NCBI GenBank assembly: GCA_902491415.1
Contig: CABUHP010000130.1
Span: forward strand, 1-5,348
Direction of reading: 5' to 3'
Origin: an uncultured Collinsella sp.
Lineage (GTDB): Bacteria > Actinomycetota > Coriobacteriia > Coriobacteriales > Coriobacteriaceae
Length of the DNA: 5,348 bases
A program made the position numbers and the translations under genes. The notes beneath the pieces were generated by a model that did no database searches, was not told the origin of the DNA, and saw only the letters and a list, made by a program, of their open reading frames with translations. This document shows, one piece after another, positions 1 through 5,182 of this stretch. The first letter of the stretch is position 1; every line of letters begins with the position of its first letter.

Positions 1-1
1 G

Positions 2-58
2 ATCATCGCCGCCGCCATCGCCGCCGGCATTCCGCTGCCCAAGCCGCTGCGCAAGTAG
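2..58 (+). CDS. 3' end of an unidentified protein gene (partial)
   Basis: Only the last 18 codons and a TAG stop are visible, in the frame starting at base 2. The peptide reads IIAAAIAAGIPLPKPLRK. It has a hydrophobic Ala/Ile stretch followed by a proline-rich, basic end, which would fit the last membrane helix and cytoplasmic tail of a membrane protein. The frame is open to the window edge and codon choice is GC-rich at third positions, like the other genes here. It converges with the minus-strand permease gene that ends at 148. The family cannot be named from so little sequence, and it is possible that this frame is not coding. Confidence 0.45.
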   Translation: MIAAAIAAGIPLPKPLRK

Positions 59-62
59 TACA

Positions 63-100
63 GTGGCGCACGCCGGGGACATGCCCTTTGCCACAGATTT
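63..100 (+). terminator. Weak candidate terminator between convergent genes
   Basis: GTGGC (63-67) can pair with GCCAC (90-94), with an inner GGG/CCC pairing, followed by the weakly T-rich AGATTTG. The stem is interrupted and there is no proper T-run, so this is only a possibility. It is the only structure seen in the 89-bp gap between the two converging genes. Confidence 0.2.
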
Positions 101-147
101 GCGGGGAGGGGGGCGATCGCGTCCTTCGCGGATTGAGACTCGTGTGG

Positions 148-846
148 CTACAGATCGCGTACTCGATAAACCTTGGTGCTGACGGTGCAGCTGATTGCGC
201 ATAGTGCGAGCACCAGTACGGCAATTCCTGCACACAGACAGCCAAGGACGGCAGGATCGGGATTCGCCCCGGCAATCGACATGAGCCAGTTGCTGATGGG
301 GTTGGAGGAGCTCAGCGCTGCCATGGTAAGGCATCCGACTAGGGCAAACAGGCCAACGGATAGGCGCAGTGCCTCCATGTGTTCAAATCGGAAGAACAGC
401 GGCTGTGCCAAGAACACCATCATGAGGGAGATGAGCATCGATGCTGCCGAGGCAATTGCGATCTCAAAGATGGTTTGTCCTGTCGAGGCCACGCCCGCGC
501 TGTTGAAGAACGGAAGGGCGATGATGTTCAAAAGCACGGCGGCGCAGGCCATGATGGCCGAGAAGACAACGATGCACAGGTAGCGTGCGCAAATTATGTC
601 TTTGCGCGTGAGAGGCAACGTTGCTCGATAACGCTCCCAGCCGTTTTGGTTGTCGTAGCCAGCTAGCGAGTTCATGATTATGATGGGCGACATTGCGCTG
701 ACCGCACAGGCGCCGGCGCTCATGCCGGAATCGCCATCCGACGCGTTGGCAAGGGTTAGCACGACGAAGATGAACAGGCCGACGCCCGCGATGCTCGGGG
801 TGAGCGTGCGAACGATGGCGAGCTCGGACATAAAGGCGCGTTTCAT
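148..846 (-). CDS. ABC-2 type transporter permease
   Basis: A 232-residue integral membrane protein with about six hydrophobic segments (roughly residues 13-34, 43-62, 90-114, 126-152, 160-178 and 198-222). The loop around residues 61-90 (GYDNQNGWERY...LPLTRKDIICARYL) matches the typical ABC-2 permease pattern in which an acidic/Asn-rich stretch precedes 'LP.sRk.iv.aryl'. This suggests the ABC2_membrane_5-like family that pairs with YtrB/BcrA-type ATPases. Its ATG (844-846) overlaps the ATPase stop in an ATGA arrangement, so translation is probably coupled. An AAAGGGG Shine-Dalgarno sequence lies 7 nt upstream (854-860), inside the ATPase gene. The permease is intact, but its ATPase partner carries a premature stop, so the pair probably cannot transport unless another ATPase substitutes. 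The substrate is unknown; relatives export antibiotics or respond to cell-wall stress. Confidence 0.85.
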   Translation of the reverse strand: MKRAFMSELAIVRTLTPSIAGVGLFIFVVLTLANASDGDSGMSAGACAVSAMSPIIIMNSLAGYDNQNGWERYRATLPLTRKDIICARYLCIVVFSAIMACAAVLLNIIALPFFNSAGVASTGQTIFEIAIASAASMLISLMMVFLAQPLFFRFEHMEALRLSVGLFALVGCLTMAALSSSNPISNWLMSIAGANPDPAVLGCLCAGIAVLVLALCAISCTVSTKVYRVRDL

Positions 847-1544
847 TTCGAAGCCCCTTTCAGCATGAGGCGCAGATAGTCATCAATGGTTGCCCGATCG
901 CAGGGAATCTCTGGGAAGGCCTCGAGCGTTTCGCGACGGTTGGGCACGAGCACGTCCACGCTATAGGCGTGGTGGACGGCACGGGCGCCTTCGACGCAAG
1001 CCATAAGCTCGGCGGCCTGTGCTTGGGTACAGTGGGCGATGCCGACGCGGTCGGTAATGTCCTCGCGCGGCAGGTCAAAAATAATCGAGCCGTTATCGAT
1101 GCAGATGACGCGGTCGGCGGCGCGATCGAGGTCGGACGTAATATGGCTCGAGAGCAGCACGCTGTGCAGGCCGTCGGAAACAAAGGCGAGCAGCTCATCG
1201 AGCAGCTCCTCGCGTGCCATGGGATCGAGGCCCGCGGTGGCTTCGTCCAAAACGAGCAGCTTGGCCTGGTGGCTGAGCGCGCAGGCAAGCTGCAGTTTCA
1301 TGCCCATGCCGCGGGAGAGGTCCTTGACCTTTGTCTTGGGATCGAGGCCAAATCGGTCGATGAATCCGGCGAACGTTTTGCGGTCCCACGTGGGGTACGC
1401 CGGGCCTACGAGTGCCTCGATCTGGCCCACCTTGAGCGTTGAAGGGAAAGGACACGTGTCCAGCACGAGACCGACACGGGTGCGCAAGCAGCGCTGCGCT
1501 TCACCGGGTGCGTCGGCGCCACAGCGCTGCCCAAACAGGTGCAC
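843..1544 (-). CDS. C-terminal fragment of the ABC ATPase (signature and Walker B part)
   Basis: This is the 233-residue open frame directly after the TAG, beginning with a GTG that touches the stop codon (TAGGTG). It carries the signature LSRGM (residues 76-80 of this fragment), Walker B LLVLDE (96-101), AGLDP, the switch His 134 and an accessory C-terminal region. It has no Walker A, so it would not hydrolyse ATP if made alone. No convincing Shine-Dalgarno sequence precedes the GTG, and only termination-reinitiation could express it. An automatic pipeline could wrongly report it as a complete ABC ATPase. Confidence 0.6.
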   Translation of the reverse strand: MHLFGQRCGADAPGEAQRCLRTRVGLVLDTCPFPSTLKVGQIEALVGPAYPTWDRKTFAGFIDRFGLDPKTKVKDLSRGMGMKLQLACALSHQAKLLVLDEATAGLDPMAREELLDELLAFVSDGLHSVLLSSHITSDLDRAADRVICIDNGSIIFDLPREDITDRVGIAHCTQAQAAELMACVEGARAVHHAYSVDVLVPNRRETLEAFPEIPCDRATIDDYLRLMLKGASK

Positions 1545-1724
1545 CTAGCCGGCATCGAGTTTGATAAGCCCGAGCGCGGCTCGAATCGTCGTTGTTTTGC
1601 CAGCGCCATTTGCGCCCACAAAGCCAACGATCTGGCCAGGCTCCACGGCAAGCGTGACGTCACGCAGCGAAAAACGGTCGCTCACACGGCGTGAAATGCC
1701 TTTGAGTTCTAACAAGTTTTGCAT
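1545..1724 (-). CDS. N-terminal fragment of the ABC ATPase (Walker A part)
   Basis: This is the 59-residue open frame upstream of the TAG. It starts MQNLLELKG and contains the first beta-strands of the nucleotide-binding domain and the P-loop GANGAGKTT at 38-46. It ends at LGLIKLDAG, where a family member would continue into the VxLFG strand. Alone it cannot form an ATPase. It is listed separately because gene finders may call it as a small gene or miss it. Confidence 0.6.
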   Translation of the reverse strand: MQNLLELKGISRRVSDRFSLRDVTLAVEPGQIVGFVGANGAGKTTTIRAALGLIKLDAG

Positions 1725-1747
1725 GGTATAGCCTTTCTTGCAGATGG

Positions 1748-2128
1748 CTACTGCATGGTTTCGGGGGCTACCAGGTCGAGCATTTCGTGCAGCTTGTCGC
1801 GCGTGACGCCCAAGGCTTCGGCTTGGCTTGCCGCTTTCGCAAGCAGCTCTTCGATATGGCAGAGCTGGTTTTCGCGCAAGAGCTCCTGGTTGCCCTCGGC
1901 GACAAAACAGCCCTTGCCCTGCACGGTGCAGATAAACCCGAGCTGCTCCAGGTCGGCGTAGGCGCGCTTGGTGGTGATGACGCTCACGCCTAGGTCGCTC
2001 GCAAGTGCACGGATACTGGGGAGTTTGGCTCCCGCAGCGAGTGCGCCCGATAAGATCTGAGCTTTGACTTGCGAGCTTATCTGCTCGTAGATGGGTTTGT
2101 CGCTCGAATTGGATAGGATGATGTCCAC
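1748..2128 (-). CDS. GntR-family transcriptional regulator, YtrA type
   Basis: A 126-residue DNA-binding repressor. Residues about 10-78 form the GntR winged helix-turn-helix: KPIYEQI opens helix 1, LPSIRALASDLGVS is the HTH, TTKRAYADLEQLGF is the recognition region and QGKGCFV is the wing. The remaining ~45 residues are a short helical tail (EELLAKAASQAEALG...), far too small for an effector domain of the FadR or HutC kind. This is the hallmark of the YtrA subfamily. The start is GTG (2126-2128), chosen because TAAGGAG lies 5 nt upstream and the HTH begins soon after. It is the first gene of an operon with the ABC ATPase (23 nt downstream) and the permease. YtrA-type regulators usually repress their own transporter operon, and palindromes in the promoter support this here. 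The inducer is unknown. Confidence 0.93.
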   Translation of the reverse strand: MDIILSNSSDKPIYEQISSQVKAQILSGALAAGAKLPSIRALASDLGVSVITTKRAYADLEQLGFICTVQGKGCFVAEGNQELLRENQLCHIEELLAKAASQAEALGVTRDKLHEMLDLVAPETMQ

Positions 2129-2150
2129 AGCGGCTCCTTAGCTGTTGGGC

Positions 2151-2160
2151 TACACGTGTA
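2151..2160. promoter_or_regulatory. Candidate GntR operator 2 (palindrome TACACGTGTA)
   Basis: This is a perfect 10-bp palindrome between the promoter and the GTG start, 27 bp (centre to centre) from the first palindrome. It may be a second half of a cooperative operator for the GntR dimer. The assignment is inferred from symmetry and position only. Confidence 0.35.
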
Positions 2161-2176
2161 TATAACCGGTAAGCAC

Positions 2177-2206
2177 AGTATATATACACTATGCACAGTT
2201 GCGCAA
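2177..2206 (-). promoter_or_regulatory. Probable promoter of the gntR-ABC operon
   Basis: On the minus strand TTGCGC (2201-2206) and TATACT (2177-2182) are separated by 18 bp. This gives an acceptable housekeeping sigma-factor promoter about 50 bp upstream of the GTG start. The -10 overlaps the palindrome at 2178-2187, so a repressor bound there would block RNA polymerase. TTATAT nearer the gene is a possible alternative -10. Confidence 0.5.
2178..2187. promoter_or_regulatory. Candidate GntR operator 1 (palindrome GTATATATAC)
   Basis: This is a perfect 10-bp palindrome overlapping the -10 of the operon promoter. GCACAGT flanks it as a direct repeat at 2173-2179 and 2193-2199. Its position fits autorepression by the adjacent GntR regulator. 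It is AT-alternating, so it could partly be a by-product of the -10 sequence. Confidence 0.4.
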
Positions 2207-2239
2207 GAGGTAAATACGGATTGTCCGCTCGTTCATTCA

Positions 2240-2294
2240 TCTCAATCTGTAACATCTGGAACCGATTTGGACGGCTACCTGTTACAGATTGAGA
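2240..2294. repeat. Hairpin unit 1 of the array
   Basis: The outer 15 bp of the arms (2240-2254 with 2280-2294) pair perfectly, and one more A/T pair can be added on the outside. The inner ends differ (TCTGG against CTACC). The 15-nt loop is 2260-2274. It is the most perfectly paired unit at its outer end. Confidence 0.9.
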
Positions 2295-2320
2295 TTTTGC
2301 TGGCGGGCCCCACCTGGTTG

Positions 2321-2375
2321 TCTCAATCTGTAACATCTGGAGAAGATTTTGGCTGCTAGATGTTATAGATCGAGA
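2321..2375. repeat. Hairpin unit 2 of the array
   Basis: The arms 2321-2340 and 2356-2375 pair over all 20 positions except one A/C mismatch (2325/2371) and two G-T wobbles (2330/2366 and 2339/2357). The loop is 2341-2355. This is the only unit paired continuously to its inner end. Confidence 0.9.
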
Positions 2376-2400
2376 CATTGGCCACCCGTCTATCCTTATA

Positions 2401-2455
2401 TCTCAATCTGTAACAGATGGACCCGTTTTGAGTGGCTAGATGTTACAGATCGAGA
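2401..2455. repeat. Hairpin unit 3 of the array
   Basis: The arms are 2401-2420 and 2436-2455. Pairing is interrupted by an A/C mismatch near the outer end and two mismatches (GA against GA) near the inner end. The loop 2421-2435 resembles that of unit 1 (A-CCG-TTTTG pattern). Confidence 0.9.
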
Positions 2456-2480
2456 TCTTTCTGGGACGTCCACCTGTTTG

Positions 2481-2535
2481 TCTAAATCTGTAACAGGTAG
2501 AGGTTCAAAAACCGTCTAGATGTTACAGATTGAGA
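2481..2535. repeat. Hairpin unit 4 of the array
   Basis: The arms are 2481-2500 and 2516-2535, with a mismatch at the fourth base and two at the inner end. The loop 2501-2515 is A-rich, whereas the other loops are T-rich, and its reverse complement resembles them. The GGTAG arm variant lies on the left here but on the right in unit 1. Unit 4 may therefore be an inverted copy. Confidence 0.85.
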
Positions 2536-2627
2536 CGAACTGCTGCGGAGTGCCGCCATCGACTGCTACCCTAGGCCCCAACTGATGAATTTGTCCTGAT
2601 AGGCGCCCTAGAGCGGGATTTCGCGGC

Positions 2628-2633
2628 TACAAT
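2628..2633 (+). promoter_or_regulatory. Likely -10 element of prfC (TACAAT)
   Basis: TACAAT is a good -10 hexamer 48 bp before the chosen prfC start. No good -35 lies 16-18 bp upstream, and TTGTCC at 2591-2596 is too far away. The promoter call therefore rests on the -10 alone. If it is right, transcription would begin around 2640, downstream of the hairpin array, and the array would not be in the prfC mRNA. Confidence 0.4.
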
Positions 2634-2668
2634 AGTGCGGTTACAACGACGTAATGCACTCAATGCAA

Positions 2669-2675
2669 GAAAGGA
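2669..2675 (+). promoter_or_regulatory. prfC: Ribosome binding site that fixes the prfC start
   Basis: GAAAGGA lies 5 nt before ATG 2681. The earlier in-frame ATGs at 2654 and 2663 have no comparable Shine-Dalgarno sequence, and they would place this one inside the coding region. Confidence 0.7.
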
Positions 2676-2680
2676 TCCGC

Positions 2681-4294
2681 ATGGCAAGCCTGTCGGATGA
2701 AATCTCGTCGCGCCGCACATTCGCGATCATCAGCCACCCGGACGCCGGTAAGACCACACTTACCGAGAAGCTGCTGCTCTATACCGGCAGCATCCAGACT
2801 GCCGGCTCGGTCAAGGGCAAGAGCTCGGCCAAGCATGCCGTCTCGGACTGGATGGACATCGAGAAGGAGCGCGGTATCTCCGTTACCTCCTCGGTGCTGC
2901 AGTTCACCTACAACGGCGCCTGCGTCAACATCCTCGATACCCCCGGCCACCAGGACTTCTCGGAGGATACCTACCGTACCCTTATGGCCGCCGACGCTGC
3001 TGTTATGGTCATCGACGGCGCCAAGGGCGTCGAAGCCCAGACCAAAAAGCTCTTTAAGGTCTGTACGCTGCGCCACATTCCCATCTTTACCTTTGTGAAC
3101 AAGCTCGACCACGAGGCTCGCGATCCGTTTGAGCTCATGGAAGAGATCGAGAATGTCCTGGGCATCAATACGTATCCCATGAACTGGCCGATCGGCAGCG
3201 GCCGCAACTTCCGCGGCGTGTTCGACCGTCAGACTCGTCGCGTCATTGCCTTCGAGGGCGACGGCCACGCCAACGCCACCAAGAAGGTCGCCGAGGTTGA
3301 GGCCGAGCTGGGCGACCCTGCCATGGATGAGCTCATCGGCGAGGAGAACCATAAGAACCTGATGGACGACATCGAGCTGCTCGATGGCGCTGGCGACGAG
3401 CTCGACTTGGATGCTGTGGCCTGCGGCAAGCTGAGCCCGGCGTTCTTTGGCTCGGCGCTCACCAACTTTGGCGTGGAGCCCTTCCTCAAGGAGTTCCTGC
3501 GTCTGGCCCCGACGCCGCGCGCCTATACCGATACGCTCACCAGCGAGCCGGTCGATCCCTGCCGCGACGACTTTAGCGGCTTTGTGTTTAAGATCCAGGC
3601 CAACATGGACAAGAACCACCGCGACCGCATCGCCTTTGTGCGCATTTGCTCGGGCAAGTTCGAGCGCGGCATGGACGCCTTCCACGTGCAGGGCAACCGC
3701 AAGCTTAAGCTTGCTACTGGCACCTCGATGATGGCCGATGACCGTGCGATTGTTGACGAGGCGTACGCGGGCGATATCGTGGGCCTGTTCGATCCGGGTA
3801 TCTTTAGCATCGGCGACACTGTGTGCTCTGGCAAGCGCCACGTGCAGTATCCGCAGATCCCGACGTTTGCCCCCGAGATGTTCGCTCGCATTACGCAGGT
3901 CGACACGCTCAAGCGCAAGCAGTTCGTCAAGGGCATGGAGGAGCTTGCCCAGGAGGGTGCCATCCAGATCTTCCGCGAACTGGGTGCCGGCATGGAGAGC
4001 GTCATTGTGGGCGTGGTCGGCGTGCTGCAGTTTGAGGTGCTCGAGCGCCGCCTCAAGGCCGAGTACCGTGTTGAGGTTCGTCGCCAGCCACTGCCCTATA
4101 CGGACATCCGCTGGATCCAGAACGACCCCGACACCATCGATATCCCGGGTCTTTCGCTCACGCGCGACACACTGCGCGTCGAGGACATGCGCGGCGGTAA
4201 GCTGCTGCTGTTCACGAGCCCGTGGAACGTGGATTGGGCAACTGACCACAACCCCGACCTTATCCTGTCGGAGTTTGGCAACGTGGCCTTTTAA
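2681..4294 (+). CDS. prfC: Peptide chain release factor 3 (RF3), translational GTPase
   Basis: A 537-residue cytoplasmic GTPase that removes RF1 and RF2 from the ribosome after peptide release. The E. coli protein is 529 residues. The N-terminus RRTFAIISHPDAGKTTLTEK is almost identical to known RF3. GTPase motifs are G1 SHPDAGKT (18-25), G2 in RGISVTSS (64-71), G3 DTPGH (86-90), G4 NKLD (140-143) and G5 GSAL (257-260). RF3-specific stretches follow: the QTAGSVKG segment, HAVSDWM, WPIGSG, GFVFKIQANMD, HRDRIAFVR, and FAPEMFARI and GVLQFEVLERRLKAEY in the C-terminal domains. This separates it from EF-G, LepA and TypA. The start at 2681 is chosen from its Shine-Dalgarno sequence; a start at 2654 would add nine residues. 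It appears to be monocistronic, with a terminator 6 bp after the stop codon. Confidence 0.97.
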   Translation: MASLSDEISSRRTFAIISHPDAGKTTLTEKLLLYTGSIQTAGSVKGKSSAKHAVSDWMDIEKERGISVTSSVLQFTYNGACVNILDTPGHQDFSEDTYRTLMAADAAVMVIDGAKGVEAQTKKLFKVCTLRHIPIFTFVNKLDHEARDPFELMEEIENVLGINTYPMNWPIGSGRNFRGVFDRQTRRVIAFEGDGHANATKKVAEVEAELGDPAMDELIGEENHKNLMDDIELLDGAGDELDLDAVACGKLSPAFFGSALTNFGVEPFLKEFLRLAPTPRAYTDTLTSEPVDPCRDDFSGFVFKIQANMDKNHRDRIAFVRICSGKFERGMDAFHVQGNRKLKLATGTSMMADDRAIVDEAYAGDIVGLFDPGIFSIGDTVCSGKRHVQYPQIPTFAPEMFARITQVDTLKRKQFVKGMEELAQEGAIQIFRELGAGMESVIVGVVGVLQFEVLERRLKAEYRVEVRRQPLPYTDIRWIQNDPDTIDIPGLSLTRDTLRVEDMRGGKLLLFTSPWNVDWATDHNPDLILSEFGNVAF

Positions 4295-4300
4295 CGCATC

Positions 4301-4342
4301 GGCGCGGTGGCCCTGCGGGGCTGCCGCGCCGTTTGCTTGCCT
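4301..4342 (+). terminator. Rho-independent terminator of prfC
   Basis: GGCGCGGTGGCCC (4301-4313) pairs with GGGCTGCCGCGCC (4318-4330) through 13 bp including two G-U wobbles, closed by the tetraloop TGCG. The downstream sequence GTTTGCTTGCCTT is T-rich but broken. The stem begins 6 bp after the prfC stop. Confidence 0.8.
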
Positions 4343-4365
4343 TATGCCGTGTGAGCGGCTATTAT
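4337..4365 (+). promoter_or_regulatory. Promoter of the queuosine-precursor transporter operon
   Basis: TTGCCT (4337-4342) and TATTAT (4360-4365) are separated by exactly 17 bp, a good housekeeping promoter. The -35 lies in the tail of the prfC terminator, so one unit ends where the next begins. Transcription would start near 4372, about 20 nt before the riboswitch-like stem. Confidence 0.65.
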
Positions 4366-4394
4366 ACCCACCGTCGTCTCAAGACCGGGGCGTC

Positions 4395-4443
4395 CGAGCA
4401 GTTCGGGTCCGATATCCTGCTCGTTAAACCTAAAACCAAAGGA
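4395..4443 (+). promoter_or_regulatory. Candidate preQ1-I riboswitch in the transporter leader
   Basis: CGAGCAG (4395-4401) pairs with CTGCTCG (4417-4423) to form P1 (7 bp). The 15-nt loop starts with TTC, as in known preQ1-I aptamers, and ends with C directly before the 3' strand, where the ligand-pairing cytosine sits. The A-rich tail TTAAACCTAAAACCAAAGGAG resembles the L3/P2 tail of known preQ1-I RNAs and runs into the Shine-Dalgarno sequence. P2 could form from GGGT (4405-4408) with ACC in the tail, or from TCC (4408-4410) with GGA of the Shine-Dalgarno (4441-4443). Either would make the ribosome binding site sensitive to ligand, giving a translational OFF switch. A competing hairpin, CCGA/TCGG (4394-4397/4403-4406), would exclude P1. 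The downstream gene is of a queuosine-precursor transporter family, a known context for this riboswitch. The loop is longer than the shortest examples, so this needs a covariance-model check. Confidence 0.65.
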
Positions 4444-4450
4444 GTACATA

Positions 4451-5173
4451 ATGATCAAGAAGGTCATGGAGGACTATAAGGTCCTGTTGCGGAGCATTCC
4501 CGCGGCAACGGTTTCGCTGTTTTTCGTGAGCGTCATCATGATGAACCTGCTGGCCAACAAGGAGCTCATCAGCCTGCCGTATCTGGCACTCGATTGCGGC
4601 TTTGTGGTGAGCTGGGTCTCGTTTTTGTGCCAGGACATGATCTGCAAGCGCTTTGGCGCCAAGGCATCCATCAAAATCTCTATCCTCGCGCTGCTGGTCA
4701 ACCTGGCCGTGAGCCTGTGCTTTTGGGCATGCTCGCTCACGCCCGGCATGTGGGGCGCCTACTACGACACGGGCATGATCGAGGTCAATACCGCCCTTAA
4801 CGCCACCATCGGCGGCACCTGGTACGTGGTGCTGGGCTCTTCGCTTGCCGTGCTCGTCTCTGCCGTGGTTAACTCCACGCTCAACCAGTCGCTTGGCCGT
4901 ATGCTCAAAAAGAATAACTTTGCGAGCTTTGCCTTCCGTTCCTATGTGTCCACGGGCGTTGGCCAGTTTATCGACAACCTGGTCTTTGCCATTGTGGTGA
5001 GCCACACATTCTTTGGTTGGACCTGGGTGCAGGTCCTTATGTGCTCGCTGACCGGCGCTGTCGCCGAGCTGCTGTGCGAGGTCTTCCTGAGCCCCGTGGG
5101 CTACAAGGTCGTGCGCGGCTGGGAGCGCGAGAATGTGGGCTCCGAGTACCTCGAGCGCCACGCAACCGCCTAA
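4451..5173 (+). CDS. VUT family (YhhQ-like) queuosine precursor transporter
   Basis: A 240-residue inner-membrane protein with about six hydrophobic segments (roughly 16-37, 43-63, 74-97, 121-145, 166-185 and 190-213). E. coli YhhQ is about 221 residues. Family-like features are the first helix ending in NLLANK, the segment FVVSWVSFLCQDMICKRFG (compare the VUT pattern of a helix, then D...YG), NQSLGRMLK after helix four, and STGVGQFIDNLVFAIV, which matches the conserved 'GQ.iD...F' helix. YhhQ-type proteins import preQ0/preQ1 or queuine-related precursors for tRNA queuosine. The candidate preQ1-I riboswitch in the leader supports this substrate. The start is fixed by AAAGGAG 7 nt upstream. 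The TAA stop overlaps the Shine-Dalgarno sequence of the next gene, so the two are co-transcribed. The exact ligand, and whether the protein is closer to the YhhQ or a divergent VUT branch, cannot be told by eye. Confidence 0.88.
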   Translation: MIKKVMEDYKVLLRSIPAATVSLFFVSVIMMNLLANKELISLPYLALDCGFVVSWVSFLCQDMICKRFGAKASIKISILALLVNLAVSLCFWACSLTPGMWGAYYDTGMIEVNTALNATIGGTWYVVLGSSLAVLVSAVVNSTLNQSLGRMLKKNNFASFAFRSYVSTGVGQFIDNLVFAIVVSHTFFGWTWVQVLMCSLTGAVAELLCEVFLSPVGYKVVRGWERENVGSEYLERHATA

Positions 5174-5182
5174 GGAGCAAGT

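Larger units (their letters stand above)
843..1724 (-). pseudogene. ABC transporter ATP-binding protein, interrupted by in-frame TAG
   Basis: The gene should encode about 293 residues. It starts at ATG 1722-1724, with GAAAGG 7 nt upstream, 23 nt after the GntR gene. The first 59 residues contain Walker A (GANGAGKTT, residues 38-46), then TAG at 1545-1547 stops translation after IKLDAG. The same frame continues without any shift: VHLFGQ, then VGLVLDTCPFP (about 84-94), signature LSRGM (136-140), Walker B LLVLDE (156-161), D-loop AGLDP and the H-loop His (about 194). All ABC landmarks are therefore present and in phase, and one codon is broken. A family member would normally have Glu, Gln or Lys at this turn ('DAGEV'), so one base change explains the TAG. 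The 59-residue product lacks the signature and Walker B. A product restarted at the adjoining GTG (1542-1544) would lack Walker A. The family is YtrB/BcrA-like. A sequencing error is the main alternative. Confidence 0.85.
2240..2535. repeat. Array of four hairpin units: eight copies of a 20-bp motif, alternating orientation
   Basis: The motif consensus is TCTCAATCTGTAACATCTAG. Forward copies begin at 2240, 2321, 2401 and 2481. Reverse copies occupy 2275-2294, 2356-2375, 2436-2455 and 2516-2535. Each forward/reverse pair is separated by exactly 15 nt and makes a 55-bp inverted repeat. Neighbouring pairs are separated by 26, 25 and 25 nt, so the whole repeats with a period of 81, 80 and 80 bp. 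The motif core (TCTGTAACA) is nearly invariant, while the last five bases vary (TCTGG, TCTAG, GATGG, GGTAG). No coding frame explains this, and no T-run follows most units, so they are not ordinary terminators. The array fills the space between the divergent gntR and prfC genes. It could be a BIME/REP-like palindromic element, an array of protein-binding sites, or RNA hairpins in a leader. Its role is unknown. Confidence 0.95.

Noticed and set aside
131..157. Extra degenerate copy of the repeat motif near the permease 3' end (GATTGAGAC ... CTACAGATCG)
   Set aside because: The two short matches are in the wrong relative order for an arm pair and lack the TGTAACA core. They are probably chance.
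2156..2359. Small plus-strand open frame in the gntR-prfC intergenic region
   Set aside because: It runs through the promoter palindromes and the first three copies of the repeat motif (unit 1 and the left arm of unit 2). It has no Shine-Dalgarno sequence, and its peptide repeats only because the DNA does.
1545..2378. 277-codon minus-strand open frame across gntR and the repeat array
   Set aside because: Its upstream part is out of frame with the clear GntR gene and translates the repeats. Only its last 59 codons, the ATPase N-terminus from 1724, are real.
2240..2535. CRISPR array
   Set aside because: The repeats alternate in orientation, the gaps are only 15 and 25 nt and are partly related to each other, and no cas gene is in view.
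2654..2680. Upstream start codons of prfC (2654 or 2663)
   Set aside because: The clear GAAAGGA site 5 nt before ATG 2681, and the usual short RF3 N-terminus before RRTFAIISHPD, favour 2681.
2660..4249. 529-codon open frame antisense to prfC
   Set aside because: prfC is unmistakable on the plus strand. The antisense frame is low-complexity Ala/Val/Leu/His-rich and is the usual shadow of GC-rich codon use.
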